From Arctopsyche grandis (taxonomy: Eukaryota; Arthropoda; Insecta; Trichoptera; Hydropsychidae), in NCBI RefSeq assembly GCF_051622035.1, contig NC_135360.1:25991206-26055205 (forward strand): 64,000 nucleotides of DNA, in the 5' to 3' direction. Each line of letters begins with the position of its first letter. Positions within the stretch are counted from its first letter, which is position 1. Both the position numbers and the translations under genes were made by a program. The notes under the pieces are model-generated. The model made no database searches, was not told the origin of the DNA, and saw only the letters and a list, made by a program, of their open reading frames with translations. Positions 45,820 to 56,927 of the stretch are shown one piece after another.

Positions 45820-48316
45820 ATGGAGTTCGATGAGGAAAAGTTAATTCTAGTTATAAGTCTATATCCTGAGTTATATGACATTCAAAATGAAAATTATATG
45901 AATGGTATCAGGAAAAACAACATTTGGAAAGGAATTGGCAAGGAAATGGGAGTGAAGCGTAAGTAAATTTTGTATTTTTTCTGTGTACAAGATTTTTATT
46001 TTGGCACATCAGAGTTGGAACAAAAAGGCAACTTTGACGCGCAGTGTCGCGCTACTCGTAGTGCGTTCTATCTCATACAATTTTATAAAAACGCGTTGTA
46101 TACAATATTTTATCTCCAACGTAATGGCAGACGATACATTAACGTATATTGATGACCAAAATGACCAATATCGCAAAGTATGAAAACGATCGGATAAGAG
46201 ATAAAAATGACCACTAACACGAAAGCCATGTGAAACGTAAAGGAGGTATGTAAAAACAATATTTGGCCGCACTGCTTCGCTGCAGTGCAATGCTGCCTAG
46301 TGCGGTCAGACCTCAACCCTTTGAGTGTTGACGTCTTTTCTGTTGAAAGCCCGCCACGCTGAAAATTTCGCCAACGTTTCTAACTAGAATTATTTATAAA
46401 TTTAATAGAAAACAGGTATAAAAATTGTAGCTAATCCAAACAAACCCTAGATAACTACCGCCGAGGATTTTGAGTTTTGTAAAGGTGTGTTTAGACTCTC
46501 TGTTATATCTTGCGACAATATAAAATAAACAAAAGAAGTCTATTATTGAATGTATTTTTCCAAAACTATGTAGTTCCATCTTCTTCATTATTGTTAAAAT
46601 GTAATTCTTACAACGTCGAATACTCGGCAGTTATGGATTTCAGATCTTTTCCAGATCATCAACATCTGCATTCACTAGAGCGAGCAACACTATAGAAAAA
46701 AACTTCTTTTAATTAATATACAGTGAGCAGAGAAATATATTAATAATAGAATAGCCCTTACGAATAAATAATTGTTGTCAATAATAATTGTTATAAATGC
46801 GCTACAACGCACGGAATACAATCGGATCAATTTACTTATAAAAATGTATCCCATGTTGTTTATTGTGTGTTTTTGAATGCATTGTGCAATTTTTACCGAT
46901 GATTGCCAATCTTGCGAGTAATATAAACAAACAGAGAAGTATTTATCGGACATACGTCGAGCACCAAGCATCAAATACGACTGATGCTAAAATTATTTTG
47001 GATTGTCTGTGGACAGTCGTCACTTGACAACAATATGACGCCTAAAGCCACTTCTATTAATATAACATTTCTCTGACAGTGAGCCACTTGTTGGTGGCGA
47101 GGAAATATCAATATATGTAAGTACAGTTTGGAAAATTCTTTTCCAATTTTCTCCCATTTCTCTTCATCTGGTGTGAACATTACTATCTTGGATAACTCTT
47201 CCCACAACGCTGCACATGTAGTATATATATATATGATCTCTTGCACAGTTGTATAAGTTTTTCATTCCAAATTGATCCTTTTTCATTTAAAATTGACCCT
47301 TTTTTTCATTTAAAATTAAACATTTTTCATTTCAAATTGACACCTTTTCAATGTCAATTTCGAATGAAAAACCTGTATATCACAAACGAAAAGATTCTGC
47401 GATTGTTTTGAATGAATCGCCATTAGCCAAGAACCTTAAACAACCAAAATAATTAAATTAAATATTTTTATTTTCAGATACTATCTGCAAAGAGAAATGG
47501 AAAATTTTGAGAGATGGCTATCATAGAAATGTAAAAAGACGCAAATTTAAGGGCGGAGACGGTCCTAATAAAAATAAAAAATGGAAATACGAAAATCAAA
47601 TGGAATTCTTACGACCGTATCTTCAGGAAAGAGCTCCGAAGAGTAACATTGAAATCAATGAAACAATTACGAGAGATGAGAATATTACTAACGAAAATTC
47701 TCTTCCCGATCTAATGACAGTCTTTCCTGAACCAGTTAACCCACCTCTAATTTCTTCATCGATATCATCAAATATTAATGCAATGAAAAATAATCAAACA
47801 CAACTGGCACAAAATTCATCAGTATCCAGCGTTCTACAAAATTATTTGGATTCACGGCCAGCTACAACTATACCGACAATGGAATCCATAAACTCCATAC
47901 ACTCATTTTTTAAAGCTATGGCTGATTCCGTTATAGCCTTACCTCCAGACCTGCAATTGAAGACAAAAAATAAAATTTTTGCAATATTATCAAATGCAGA
48001 ATACGAAAATTTCGCAAGAAATTCGACATCATCTACAGGACAAACTGCAACAGTATCAAAGAAAACAAGATCATCTAAAACTTATGATATAAATAAACAA
48101 TTAATTGAGCCCCATAGTACTCCAAGACCACGACCTCAGAATATTCAATTCCAGCAAGTTCAGATTGCCTCTCATAATGTTCAACACCAAATCGACAATA
48201 TCCCTGATACAGAAACTTACAACGAATCTCAAAGTATTCTAGAGGTAAATCCTGGGACACAAACCAGATTATTATTATTATCTGTATATATAAGAAGTGA
48301 AGTAAGAAGAGGCTAG
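45820..48316 (+). CDS. MADF-BESS protein, intron filled with insertions
   Basis: Exon 1 (45820-45958, phase 1) reads MEFDEEKLILVISLYPELYD, IQNENYMNGIRKNNIWKGIG then KEMGVK. Exon 2 from 47478 continues TICKEKWKILRDGYHRNVKR and KKWKYENQMEFLRPYLQER. Together they form one complete MADF domain split by a 1.5-kb intron. Further on, MESINSIHSFFKAMADSVIA and LPPDLQLKTKNKIFAILSNA are a BESS motif. The frame stops at 48316, or may be spliced at a GTAAAT donor at 48244. The intron contains a damaged GC-rich MITE, a piggyBac-type MITE piece, a P-like MITE with intact duplications and an antisense PIF nuclease relic. Splice sites are intact, so it may still be expressed. Confidence 0.72.
46317..46640. 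mobile_element. truncated piggyBac-type MITE
   Basis: The end CCCTTTGAGTGTTGACGTC follows TCAA (decayed TTAA). The body matches the 6291-6681 MITE in reverse, up to ACTCGGCAGTTATGG near 46640. The far end is missing. Confidence 0.6.
46728..47075 (-). mobile_element. P-like MITE with THAP exon (copy 1)
   Basis: 348 bp. Ends CAGAGAAATATATTAATAATAG (first 20: CAGAGAAATATATTAATAAT) and (minus strand) CAGAGAAATGTTATATTAAT, flanked by perfect 8-bp duplications ACAGTGAG (46720-46727, 47076-47083). Read on the minus strand it carries the promoter, THAP exon 1 and the GTAAAT donor of the 22181 module, then a separate right arm. TTGTTGTCAA lies inverted near both ends. The exon frame is damaged, so it is non-coding. 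Confidence 0.85.
47090..47230 (-). pseudogene. PIF/Harbinger nuclease fragment, antisense in MADF intron
   Basis: Minus-strand reading CAALWEELSKIVMFTPDEEK then WEKIGKEFSKLY. It matches the segment ahead of the first DDE motif of HARBI1-type nucleases (.W..L....M..P..E.W..IA..F...). The P-like MITE inserted at 47075 cuts it off before GA-DGK. Confidence 0.6.
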
Positions 48317-48317
48317 T

Positions 48318-48620
48318 AAAAATGAATGTCTATTCCGATTACGGTGGAACTTTCAGGATTTGTTGTATGCATGTCCGGGAAGCTTACCGTGAAAAGAAAA
48401 CGGGAAAAAAAACCCTTAATAATAATATTCGTAATTACGATTTTACCAAGGCGAAAGTTTGAAGCGCCATTGTGTAGTCAAGGAAATGTGCGTTGGTAAC
48501 CACGTTACCAGTTGGGTTATGACGACACGGCTTTCGCCTCCTGACGTACATTTTGTTGACAGTGTTTTAGCTGTGACGTAAATATGTATATTTGAATTCA
48601 ACGAATTAGACCGATAGACT
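48318..48620. repeat. copy of the 27495 interspersed repeat
   Basis: ACGGTGGAACTTTCAGGATT, TTGTATGCATGTCCGGGAAG, AATATTCGTAATTACG and GCGTTGGTAACCACG correspond in order to 27565-27720. It begins directly after the MADF gene's stop codon. Confidence 0.65.
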
Positions 48621-48754
48621 AGCATCGATTATTCGAAAGGCCTTTTTATCAGTGTTAATCGAAATTGCTTACGTCACGCCATATAAAAAATACGTTACGG
48701 TAATCTTTTTTAGCGAGGCTATTATACCATTTCTTTCCCATTAAAAAAATTCGA

Positions 48755-48905
48755 TACCGATTCCCGATTCCGATTTCAAATCTGGTTCCTGATTCCGATT
48801 TCCAATTCCTAGTTCAGCTTCGGTTCCTGGTTCCAATTTTGATTCCGATTTCTATTCTGATTTCAATTCCGATTCCGATACCGATATAATTCCACTTCGT
48901 TATCA
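48755..48905. repeat. degenerate GATTCC tandem repeat
   Basis: Irregular tandem of 6- to 12-base units built on GATTCCGATTTC. A reverse-complement cousin (GGAATCGGAATCG) is at 32195-32240. Confidence 0.6.
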
Positions 48906-49114
48906 ATTCCTGATTTCGGCTTGTCTTTTAAATTCCTGTCACCGCTTTTAAACTGCTTAAACCAACAAAATGCTTTAATGTTTCACAAATGCTTTCAGTA
49001 GCTTATTTGGCTTTTAACCTCACATTTGCATAAAATTATGCAAATAAGTGCAAGCCAAGCAATACAACGTATTATATATGTTCCAACTCAATTTCTATTG
49101 TTGTATATTACATA

Positions 49115-49290
49115 AAACAACATACTTTATAATTATTAAAGTATTTACTTCCAGTATTTGGTAGGCATATTATTGCAATTTGCTTGCCATCCATCGCTCC
49201 AAGACAGTATCGAAAATTATAAAGGTTGTTGAGGTCCTTGGTACATTTTTTCCACTCTTGTTCATTTGTCGGTACATATCTATATAGAAA
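49115..49290 (-). pseudogene. PIF/Harbinger nuclease fragment with DDE motif
   Basis: Minus-strand reading RYVPTNEQEWKKCTKDLNNL, YNFRYCLGAMDGKQIAIICL, PNTGSKYFNNYK. C-L-G-A-M-D-G-K and SG/TGS-YFNYK are the first catalytic block of HARBI1-type nucleases, with the catalytic Asp in DGK retained. It lies 50 bp upstream of the BESS-side exon at 49340, in the same relative place as the fragment at 39603. Confidence 0.8.
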
Positions 49291-49339
49291 ATAAAAAAGA
49301 AACATAATTAACATATACATTTTATTTATTTATTTTCAG

Positions 49340-49855
49340 ATAGCCGAGACTATTAAAACTGAAGAAAATGTGAACACTGAAGAAGAGAACTATAGTTTGA
49401 CCCCATCAAAAAAGAAGAGGAAATTTGATGTAAAACTGAGAGACGCAGAGCCTACATTATTAGAAAAATCAAGGCAAATAATAGATAATAACAAGCAGAG
49501 AAATTTATATTACAGTTTCGGAGAACATGTCGCACAAAAACTGTGCAGTTACGATAAGGGTACACGAGTGGAAAATGAATTTAAAATTTCTCAACTACTT
49601 TACGAAGCTGACATTAAGATGTTAAGACCTACTTCGTCGTATAGTAATTATTCTTCCAGGTATTCAGACGATATGTCCCCAAACAAAGAACTGTATACCG
49701 TGAGCTACTCCCCAGTTTCTGAAAGAACCAACATTCAACCTCAATTCTCAAACTATTCTCCAAATTCTGACAGAACCGACACCAACACTCAAGCCGAAAA
49801 CATATCCACAAGTGTTGACAGCATTGGAATCAAAGAAGAATATATTGATCAATAG
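49340..49855 (+). CDS. paralogous BESS-side exon of the 39130 gene
   Basis: 516 bp from the TTTTCAG acceptor to a stop, exactly the length of 39784-40299 and highly similar throughout: IAETIKTEENVNTEEENYSL, KKKRKFDVKLRD, FGEHVAQKLCSYDKGTRVEN, EFKISQLLYEADI, NSDRTDTNTQAENIS. The frame is fully open. The matching MADF exon is absent: upstream, after the antisense nuclease fragment, come repeats. It is therefore a partial duplicate, perhaps a pseudogene, or an exon used with another head. Confidence 0.65.
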   Translation: MAETIKTEENVNTEEENYSLTPSKKKRKFDVKLRDAEPTLLEKSRQIIDNNKQRNLYYSFGEHVAQKLCSYDKGTRVENEFKISQLLYEADIKMLRPTSSYSNYSSRYSDDMSPNKELYTVSYSPVSERTNIQPQFSNYSPNSDRTDTNTQAENISTSVDSIGIKEEYIDQ

Positions 49856-51479
49856 CTTGTGGTATCATTAATTCACAAGGACCTCCCTTGAATCTAATTG
49901 TAACAAATTGTTGAAAAATTGTAAATAAATAAAATTTTGGATATTATTATAAATACATGGTTAGTTGCCTTTACGTACTCTTTTAGTTCTTCTATCAATG
50001 ATTTACACACTTACGGTATAATATGAGAAATGGATGAGTCTGATAGAATAAATACATTAAACTTTTGAACGAGTCACCAATTACTAAAAATCTTAAAGTG
50101 ATAGCTAATCACAACACTAGTAGTTACCAGATAGTGTAAAAGTATTAATAAAAGGACGTGAAACCCGCACCTCAACGACGGAAACATACAGATGGGGTAG
50201 AAAGAATGCCTTATATTTACTTATGGACATTGATAATTTCATATTTATTTCATAAACTTGTCTCATTTGTTTAAATATTTTTGAAACATACAAGTATTTA
50301 ACATTGACATCACAATTTCTCAAAATATAACAATATCCGTTGATCTCACTATGATTTAAGTATACATAATTAATGCCCAAAATGTTTTGATTCTATAAAT
50401 ATTTTTATAGATTTGTTATTTTATTCACCTTTCCACATTTCTCAAAAGTTCCTAGTAGTAAGAAATCGTTTAAATCCCTTCAATACAATTTATAAAACAA
50501 CGAAAGAACTTTTTTCATACTTGAGACTGAAAATTGATAATTTCATGTATCGTAGGAATTTTGATTCCGATTAGTAAATATTGTTACAGCTATATAATAT
50601 TGGGTGGTCATCTTTTTATATGACAATTGACTTTTATTTTCTATTATTGCTTTGCCTGTTGAAATATCAACGGATGGTTTTGAAAAGGGATAATGTAAAG
50701 AATTAACAGTTTTTGTCCACGGTATTTAAAAAAATGGTTACGTTATATTGAAGAGTTACTAAACTGCTCTGTAAAAATATGAATGAAGCTTATGATTCAA
50801 TTCAGCCAAATCGTGGAATTATCAGTGATAAGCTATCACATACTAGATTATATATGTAAAAACGGACGTAACTTATGTTCGTGGGTATGTATGTGGCCGA
50901 TGCGTCGCCAAGTATGAAGATCTCAAAAAAACGAAGTTTACAATACTAGGAGTATACGCTATGCGTGTGACGACCGATCATGTCGAGGAGACGTGGGGTA
51001 GCGGGGAAGTGAGAACCTGAGCGTCTGACATGTGCACCTGATATTGAGCTCCTGACTTGGAACGGGTGACGTCAGCGTCAGATGCGCTGGGCGGAAGCGT
51101 ACACACATTCATTCACCGTTTCGAACGGGTGAACGGGTTGGATCTGCGATAGAGTAATACGCGCACTATAAATTACCTTAAATTATATTTATATACAACA
51201 TCAATACAAGTTTTAAGGGGGGGCTGGGTCGGGACGTGTCTGAGGGCTTCAAATAAGTTAGGGTTCCGCTCGATGCCCCAAAAGCGCTTTAAAATTTTAA
51301 ATTAGAGCACCAAAGGCTCTACAAAATTTTAGATTATAGAGCCAAAGGCGCCTCTACTCTCTAAACTCGAACATTTGTACTAGGAAAATTCTATTAATTG
51401 AGTGTAGGCGCATTCCCTTTTGTATTATAATTAACGTATCCCTGTGACAGCCACAATTTAAATCTTGTGTTATACGACG
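49856..51479. other. spacer; start matches 40300-40620
   Basis: The first 250 bp repeat the downstream flank of the 39130 gene (GCTTGTGGTATCATTAAT, AACTTTTGAACGAGTCACC). Then comes AT-rich sequence. 50980-51150 is GC-richer with CGTCAG/GACGTCAG motifs and no ORF. Confidence 0.5.
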
Positions 51480-51920
51480 TTGTGCAATCTTCTGTAACAT
51501 AGCAAACTTTTTTTGATATTCGACAAAGATTGTTTACACTATTTTCAGCATCAATATATCGATTACGAGGAATTATATTCCTAAAAAAATTTTCATAGAT
51601 TCGAACAGTTTCAAAGTATCGAACAGTTTGAAACAGTATTCAAAGATGTGGGGTTTTTTGTATTTTGTAAATAATCTACTAGAAAGAGCCGATCTTCAAA
51701 TTAAGATCACTGCGAATTCAAAATCTGATATTATTAGCAATGAACTTATCAATTTAAAAGCCTTCCTTTCAAAAAAAATTCATAGTAAAATTAGTCCACT
51801 CTTTGTATTGAATTTTATAAAACAGCATAATTTACAAGAATTATATCGAAACATTTGGGTTGCTATGCTTTTGCTGACACTGTCTGAAACTGTAGCAACA
51901 GAGAAATGTAATAATAATAG
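51480..51920 (+). pseudogene. hAT (ZMYM1-like) C-terminal relic
   Basis: From 51628: WGFLYFVNNLLERADLQIKI, SNELINLKAFLSKKIHSKIS, PLFVLNFIKQHNLQELYRNI, WVAMLLLTLSETVA. This is the segment before the hAT dimerisation motif (PNLWIALRILLTIPVTVAS-ERSFS). A P-like MITE inserted inside the T-V-A codons and the motif does not resume properly after it. Different lineage from the element at 18329. Confidence 0.65.
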
Positions 51921-52254
51921 AAGGGCCCTTACGAATAAATAATTGTTGTCAATATTACGCGGTACGTCTCTATAAATACGCTACAACGCACAGAATACAA
52001 TCGGATCAATTTACTTATAAAAATGTATCCCATATTGTTTATTGTGTGTTTTTGAATGCATTGTGCAATTTTTACCGATGCTTGCCCATCTTGCGAGTAA
52101 TATAAACAAACACAGAAGTTTTTATCGGACATACGTCGAGCACCAAGCATCAAATACGACTGATGCTAAAATTATTCAGGATTGTTTGTGGACAATCATC
52201 ACTTGACAACAATATGACGCCTAAAGCCACCTCTATTAATATAACATTTCTCTG
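51899..52254 (-). mobile_element. P-like MITE with THAP exon (copy 2)
   Basis: 356 bp. Ends CAGAGAAATGTAATAATAAT and (minus strand) CAGAGAAATGTTATATTAAT; perfect duplication TGTAGCAA (51891-51898, 52255-52262). It carries the same minus-strand promoter, damaged THAP exon 1, splice donor and right arm as the 46728 copy. It is the clearest copy for defining the element's limits. Confidence 0.9.
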
Positions 52255-52339
52255 TGTAGCAAGGAAGCAAGAAAGAAAGAAAAGAAGGAGGATGGTAATC
52301 AATTTTTTATATTTTTTTTCTAAGGGTGTTTAGAAAACA

Positions 52340-52515
52340 TTATCCGAGGGCGTCATTGGGTGTAAGGCCTCTCTCCTCCCCTCATACATCCTCACTTAAT
52401 TTGCGCGAGCAGGATACAACAGGAACAAGAGGAACAGGCTTTTCCTCCCGTATCCTGCGCGCGCACATTAAACAAGGCTGTATGACAAAAAGAGAGATAA
52501 TTTCACCGTATGCCA

Positions 52516-52590
<75 letters not shown>

Positions 52591-52715
52591 TAGTACCGTT
52601 TACCATGCACCCTTTTTTTTGATTTTTCGATTTAAGATCTTTCGATTTTCGATCTTTGCCTTCCGATATTTGCTTTTTCGACCTTTTCACATTCGGTGCC
52701 GTGAGGTAGACCCCT
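52340..52715. repeat. repeat D copy with CAGTGGCG MITE and (TA)n
   Basis: MITE sequence from about 52345 (its left end is eroded) to TGCCACTG at 52518, then a TA tract to 52580, then GTACCGTTTACCATGCACCC and the arm ending GGTGCCGTGAGGTAGACCCC. Confidence 0.65.
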
Positions 52716-53132
52716 TAATTTTAATTCGTGTATCAATTCCTTTCCGAAACCAACCGATAAAATCAACGGGCACAACCCTAGTATATATATATGTATATGA
52801 TATAAACATTGACAGTTTGAAATTACAATGATTTTGACCCGATTGTAATAAAAATTGCAATATTCTATATATTTTACATAGAAATAATGTGTATATAGTG
52901 ATTCTGCGTGAACGAGATTTTATACTGTCGATTCGATTTCGTGAGAACGGGGGGCACAGGGTACTAACCTTCTCCCACCACTCGCCCACTTGACTCGCAC
53001 AGCAACTAAATGTGTGTATGTATACGTATACGGAATGATTTAGTCGAGTGCGTTAGTTGTAGGGTGTCGGTCGCGTTCCGTGCGATAATTATTTCGGTTT
53101 CACGTTCCAAAAACCAAATTCATGCATATACA

Positions 53133-54568
53133 ATGTCGGTAAGGTGGTCGGAAGATGTGACAATGAAATTTGTTACCGAATACGTGAAACACGAGTGCTT
53201 GTGGGATGCGAGAACTGAAGAATATAAAAGCAAACAAGCTCGTCAGGCCGCTTATGCCGAGATCGAAGATGTCATGGGCATTGAAGGATTTGGACCGAAA
53301 GAGATTGTAAAGAAAATCAAAAACATACGCTCGACGTATTCGCAAGAGCTAAAAAAAGTTAAGGATGCGAAAAAATCCGGCACTGGTTCATTGTACATAC
53401 CATCGTTGAAATGGTATGCAACGTTGGACAAAGCGGTTAAATTAGTAGCAGCCACTTTTAAAAAGCCCCAAACTAGTAATAATAGAGTTCGTATTGTTGT
53501 GGATTTTTATTGTTGTAATGTAATTAAGATGTAATGCATGTAGAATGAAATCAATTATTTGTATCGTTTTTTTAGACTACCGATGAAGACATTGTTGCTA
53601 ATGAAGAACTATTTCATCCGGTGGCAGCTACTTACACAGTTTGTTCAGATGTGATAGCACCGACAATTAACACTGAATCTGCCAGTTTTCCAAATAAAAG
53701 AAGAAAAGTTCAAGAATACCAATCTGTTTTAGCACAGTTGAAAGGAGTTAGCGATTCGTTAAATACTCTGCAAGTGGAAAACGAATTTCAGATTTTCGGA
53801 CGACATATTGGAGCTCAACTCAAAAACATGCCATTGTTCATGGCCCTGCAAGCCCAACAACACATTCAAAACTATTTAAACGATATAAGACTGCAGGCTT
53901 TATCTCAATCGTCGCCTCGGCTAAAATGTGAATCGAAATCGCCGGAACAACCGGAAGGAAGAAGAGATGCTGAATTTGCAGGTAGTTTCTGTCGTAAAGT
54001 AAAGGTAAGAACTGCTAATGTTGTCAGATCTTTTATGTAAGCTAAACACGGATGATGCCTTTTATGAAACGTCGTAAAAAATGTGTTGTTGTTTTTTTAG
54101 TAGTACATAAGTTTCATTAAAATTGATGGCTCAGTTTTTACAATAAAGTCGATATGCTTACATGAATTTTTCGTTTAATAGTACATATAAGATTTGAAGT
54201 CACCGCAATGTTAAAAAATCAGTTTTAATTTTTAAAAATGATGTTAATATTTTTTTTTACAATTTAAAATGTTTTATTGCTTTCAGAAGAATGGCAGTGA
54301 AGAAACAACTTCTTCTCCCTTTCTCGGTTCTAGTACAGGAATAAAGAGCAGCCATTACTCTGTTAAGTTTGCAAAAAGAATAAGGGAATTTTCTGATTAC
54401 ATGAAAATTATGATTTTTAATATAAACAATATGGTCAAGGACCAACAAAAGATAGCAATAAATTTAATACTAAAAACTGTAAATAATGGTCACATTGTTA
54501 ATCTACTACCTACCACTACAGTTATTATTAAAACACTCGATATTCCGTTGACATTTGAAGTTTCTTGA
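53133..54568 (+). CDS. MADF-BESS protein, three exons
   Basis: Exons 53133-53486, 53576-54004 and 54287-54568 join in phase 0 to 354 residues. Exon 1 is a full MADF domain: SVRWSEDVTMKFVTEYVKHE, CLWDARTEEYKSKQARQAAY, FGPKEIVKKIKNIRSTYSQE, SLKWYATLDKAVKL. Exon 2 has KRRK and FQIFGRHIGAQLKNMPLFMA, LQAQQHIQNYLNDIRLQ, a first helix pair. Exon 3 has FSDYMKIMIFNINNMVKDQQ, KIAINLILKTVNNG, the BESS-like motif also found at 41078 and 63522. The first donor (GTTCGT after AGA) is weak; the others are good. The introns are short and hold no transposon, unlike its relatives. A likely functional nuclear DNA-binding protein. Confidence 0.8.
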
Positions 54569-54878
54569 TAGAAAATTGTGTATATGTATCAAAAAATTCG
54601 GTTTTGTAAGTAATTCAGTATTAAAATGTTGTATTCATCCAAAGAATGTTCTTTTTATTTTGACGCAAAAAACTTTGTGATACAGACGTCTCAATAGAGA
54701 ACTGTCTCAAATAGTTTAATATGTGCCCAAAATTGTGTATATGAATTAAAAAATTCGTTATTAAAATGTTGTATTCATCCAAAGAGTATTCTTTTTTTGT
54801 GATGCAAAAAACTTTGTAATACATACAGACGTCTCAAAAGAAAATTGTCTCAAATAGTTTAATATGTGCCCATAATAT

Positions 54879-55261
54879 TGTTGCGTAGGGGTGTAAGTAA
54901 AAGGCCAACAGTCGTCTCACAGCATTTATTGATGATTAAGGAGATACACGCACTGGCAGTGCTCAGTCCAGAATGCCATGATATCGCCTAAGTATCGCCT
55001 TATAAGGGATAGATCACTCAGGACATCTTCGACGTCTAATTTGTTTACCTATTGTTATGGTCACGTACGGATATGTCTTCCCACGACATTCGCTCCCACG
55101 GAACAGGTCAATTCTGGGAAGTGCAATCATTGTTTAGCTTACTTGCACTTAGCCTGTCGCTAATCCTTAAAACCACTTACACCGGTCACACGGTCTCTCA
55201 AGACGCTACCCGGCCTAATCCGATCGCAATTACTCGGCGGCTCTTTTTAGTATACGTAACA
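54879..55261 (-). mobile_element. solo LTR
   Basis: Fossil LTR of 383 bp with TGTTGCG...CGTAACA ends and ATAT on both flanks (54875-54878, 55262-55265). On the minus strand it has a TATA-like TTATAAGG and then AATAAA near the end, which sets the orientation. No internal sequence is attached, as expected after recombination between two LTRs. Family not assigned (Gypsy-type 4-bp duplication). Confidence 0.6.
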
Positions 55262-55440
55262 ATATCGTTTGTTTCCCTGGTTAATAAACCACTGGTCTAG
55301 CTGGTAGAAAAAAGACATAAATATGTGGCGACGACGAGTTAAGTAGCCCTGATCTACATATTCATTTATATATTTTACAATTTTGCCATAGTGACATTAC
55401 AGGGTAGTTCCAAGTCGTCACTATTGCTCAACATAAAATA

Positions 55441-55845
55441 AACCGGTCTCCCTCACGGGACCGAAAGTGAAACGCCCGAAAATCCAAATATCGGAAGACA
55501 AAGATCGAAAATCGAAAGATCTTAGGTCGAAAGATCAAAAAAAAAGGGTGCATGTTAAACGGTACTATGTATGTATATATAATATACATATATGAGTGGC
55601 ATGCGGTGAAATTATCTCTCTTTTTGTCATACAGCCTTGTTTAATGTGCGCGCGTAGAATACGGGAGGAAAAGCCTGTTCCTCTTGTTCCTGTTGTATCC
55701 TGCTTGCGCAAATTAATTGAGTATGTACGACGGGGGGAAAGACCCTTTTTTATCTTTCGACTTAAGATCTTTCGATTTTCGATCTTTGCCTTCCGATATT
55801 TGCGTTTTCGGGCGTTTCACTTTCGGTCCCGTGAGGTAGACCCAA
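55441..55845. repeat. palindromic repeat D, both outer arms visible
   Basis: The left arm GGTCTCCCTCACGGGACCG, AAAGTGAAACGCCCGAAAAT is mirrored by the right arm ...GGGCGTTTCACTTTCGGTCC, CGTGAGGTAGACC over about 90 bp. Between them are GTAAACGGTACTATG, a TA/CATA centre and a truncated CAGTGGCG-type MITE (55594-55740). This copy shows best that D is a long foldback. Confidence 0.75.
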
Positions 55846-56385
55846 AATAAACATATGTAAATATAAAAAATAAGATAAAATAAATAAATACAATAACAGA
55901 ACACGTTACAGCTTTATATGTATGTATACAGTTTTGCGTCTTTATTTTTTAAAATATTTACCTAATACATAGAAGGAACACACGATGTAGCTAAAAGAAG
56001 TTTAATACCGCTTTGGAAGACACGCCTCTTTTGCTAGGGCGCATCCGTGGACGAGGGTGGGGATTATTCTTCGTGAAATGAAACGTAGTTGTTCGCCGGT
56101 TCTCTGAGTGTTCAGTGTTTCTCGGGTTTGCATTACAAGCCAATCAACAAGTGTCAATTAATCAATATCACGATCCCAAATACTCAATACATATCACAAT
56201 TCCAGATCGTCGCCGCTTAGGTTTGTTTCAATTAGTAAAGGTCGTTTCATTCACTAAAGCCCACCCCCACTCCTCGATAACGGTGCACAGAAGCAACTGT
56301 CAGTTTACGCATGTAATGGAGTGGGGGTGAGCTTTTGTAAATAAAAAAATCTTGCATTGTATATATTGTGTTTGATTGTCATGTT
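55846..56385. other. spacer with a small hairpin
   Basis: 56253-56335 has short inverted ends (CACTAAAGCCCACCCCCACTCC is mirrored as GGAGTGGGGGTGAGCTTTTG), about 80 bp apart. It may be a tiny MITE. No gene. Confidence 0.5.
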
Positions 56386-56435
56386 TAGAGGTAGGACCGG
56401 AAGCGTGCTTTTTCCAGGAATCAGGGCGTTTTGGG

Positions 56436-56927
56436 CAGAGAGATGTAATAAGTAGAGTACGGATAGCCAAGGTGCCACTTATTGTTCAATTGTTGTAAAT
56501 GCTTTGAAAAAAGGTTCGGCAAACCTTTTACGGCATTTACAACATTTGAACAATAAACGGCACCTTTCTTATCCGGTCTCTAGTAATAAGAATATAGGGG
56601 CCCTTACGAATAAATAATTGTTGTCAATTTTACGCGGTACGTCTATAAATACGCTACATCGCACGGAATACAATCGGATCAATTTACTTATAAAATGTAT
56701 CCCATGTTGTTTATTGTGTGTTTTTGAATGTATTGTGCAATTTTTAACGATCCTTGCCCATCTTGCGAGTAATATAAACAAACAGAGAAATTTTTATCGG
56801 ACATACGACGAGCACCAAGCGTCAAATACGACTGATGCTAAAATTATTTAAATCTGTCCGTGGGCAGAATGTCACTTGACAACAAAAGAACACCTAAAGC
56901 CACTTCTATTAATATTACATTTCTCTG
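56436..56927 (-). mobile_element. P-like MITE with THAP exon (copy 3), middle layer
   Basis: CAGAGAGATGTAATAAG at the left and (minus strand) CAGAGAAATGTAATATTAAT at the right, with perfect duplication GTTTTGGG (56428-56435, 56928-56935). The left end is itself split after 17 bases by a family-A MITE. The body repeats the promoter, THAP exon 1 (damaged) and GTAAAT donor on the minus strand. Confidence 0.93.
56453..56582. mobile_element. hAT-type MITE, family A (copy), inner layer
   Basis: 130 bp, TAGAGTACGGATAGCCAAGG to TATCCGGTCTCTA, duplication GTAATAAG perfect (56445-56452, 56583-56590). Youngest of the three nested insertions. Confidence 0.93.
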
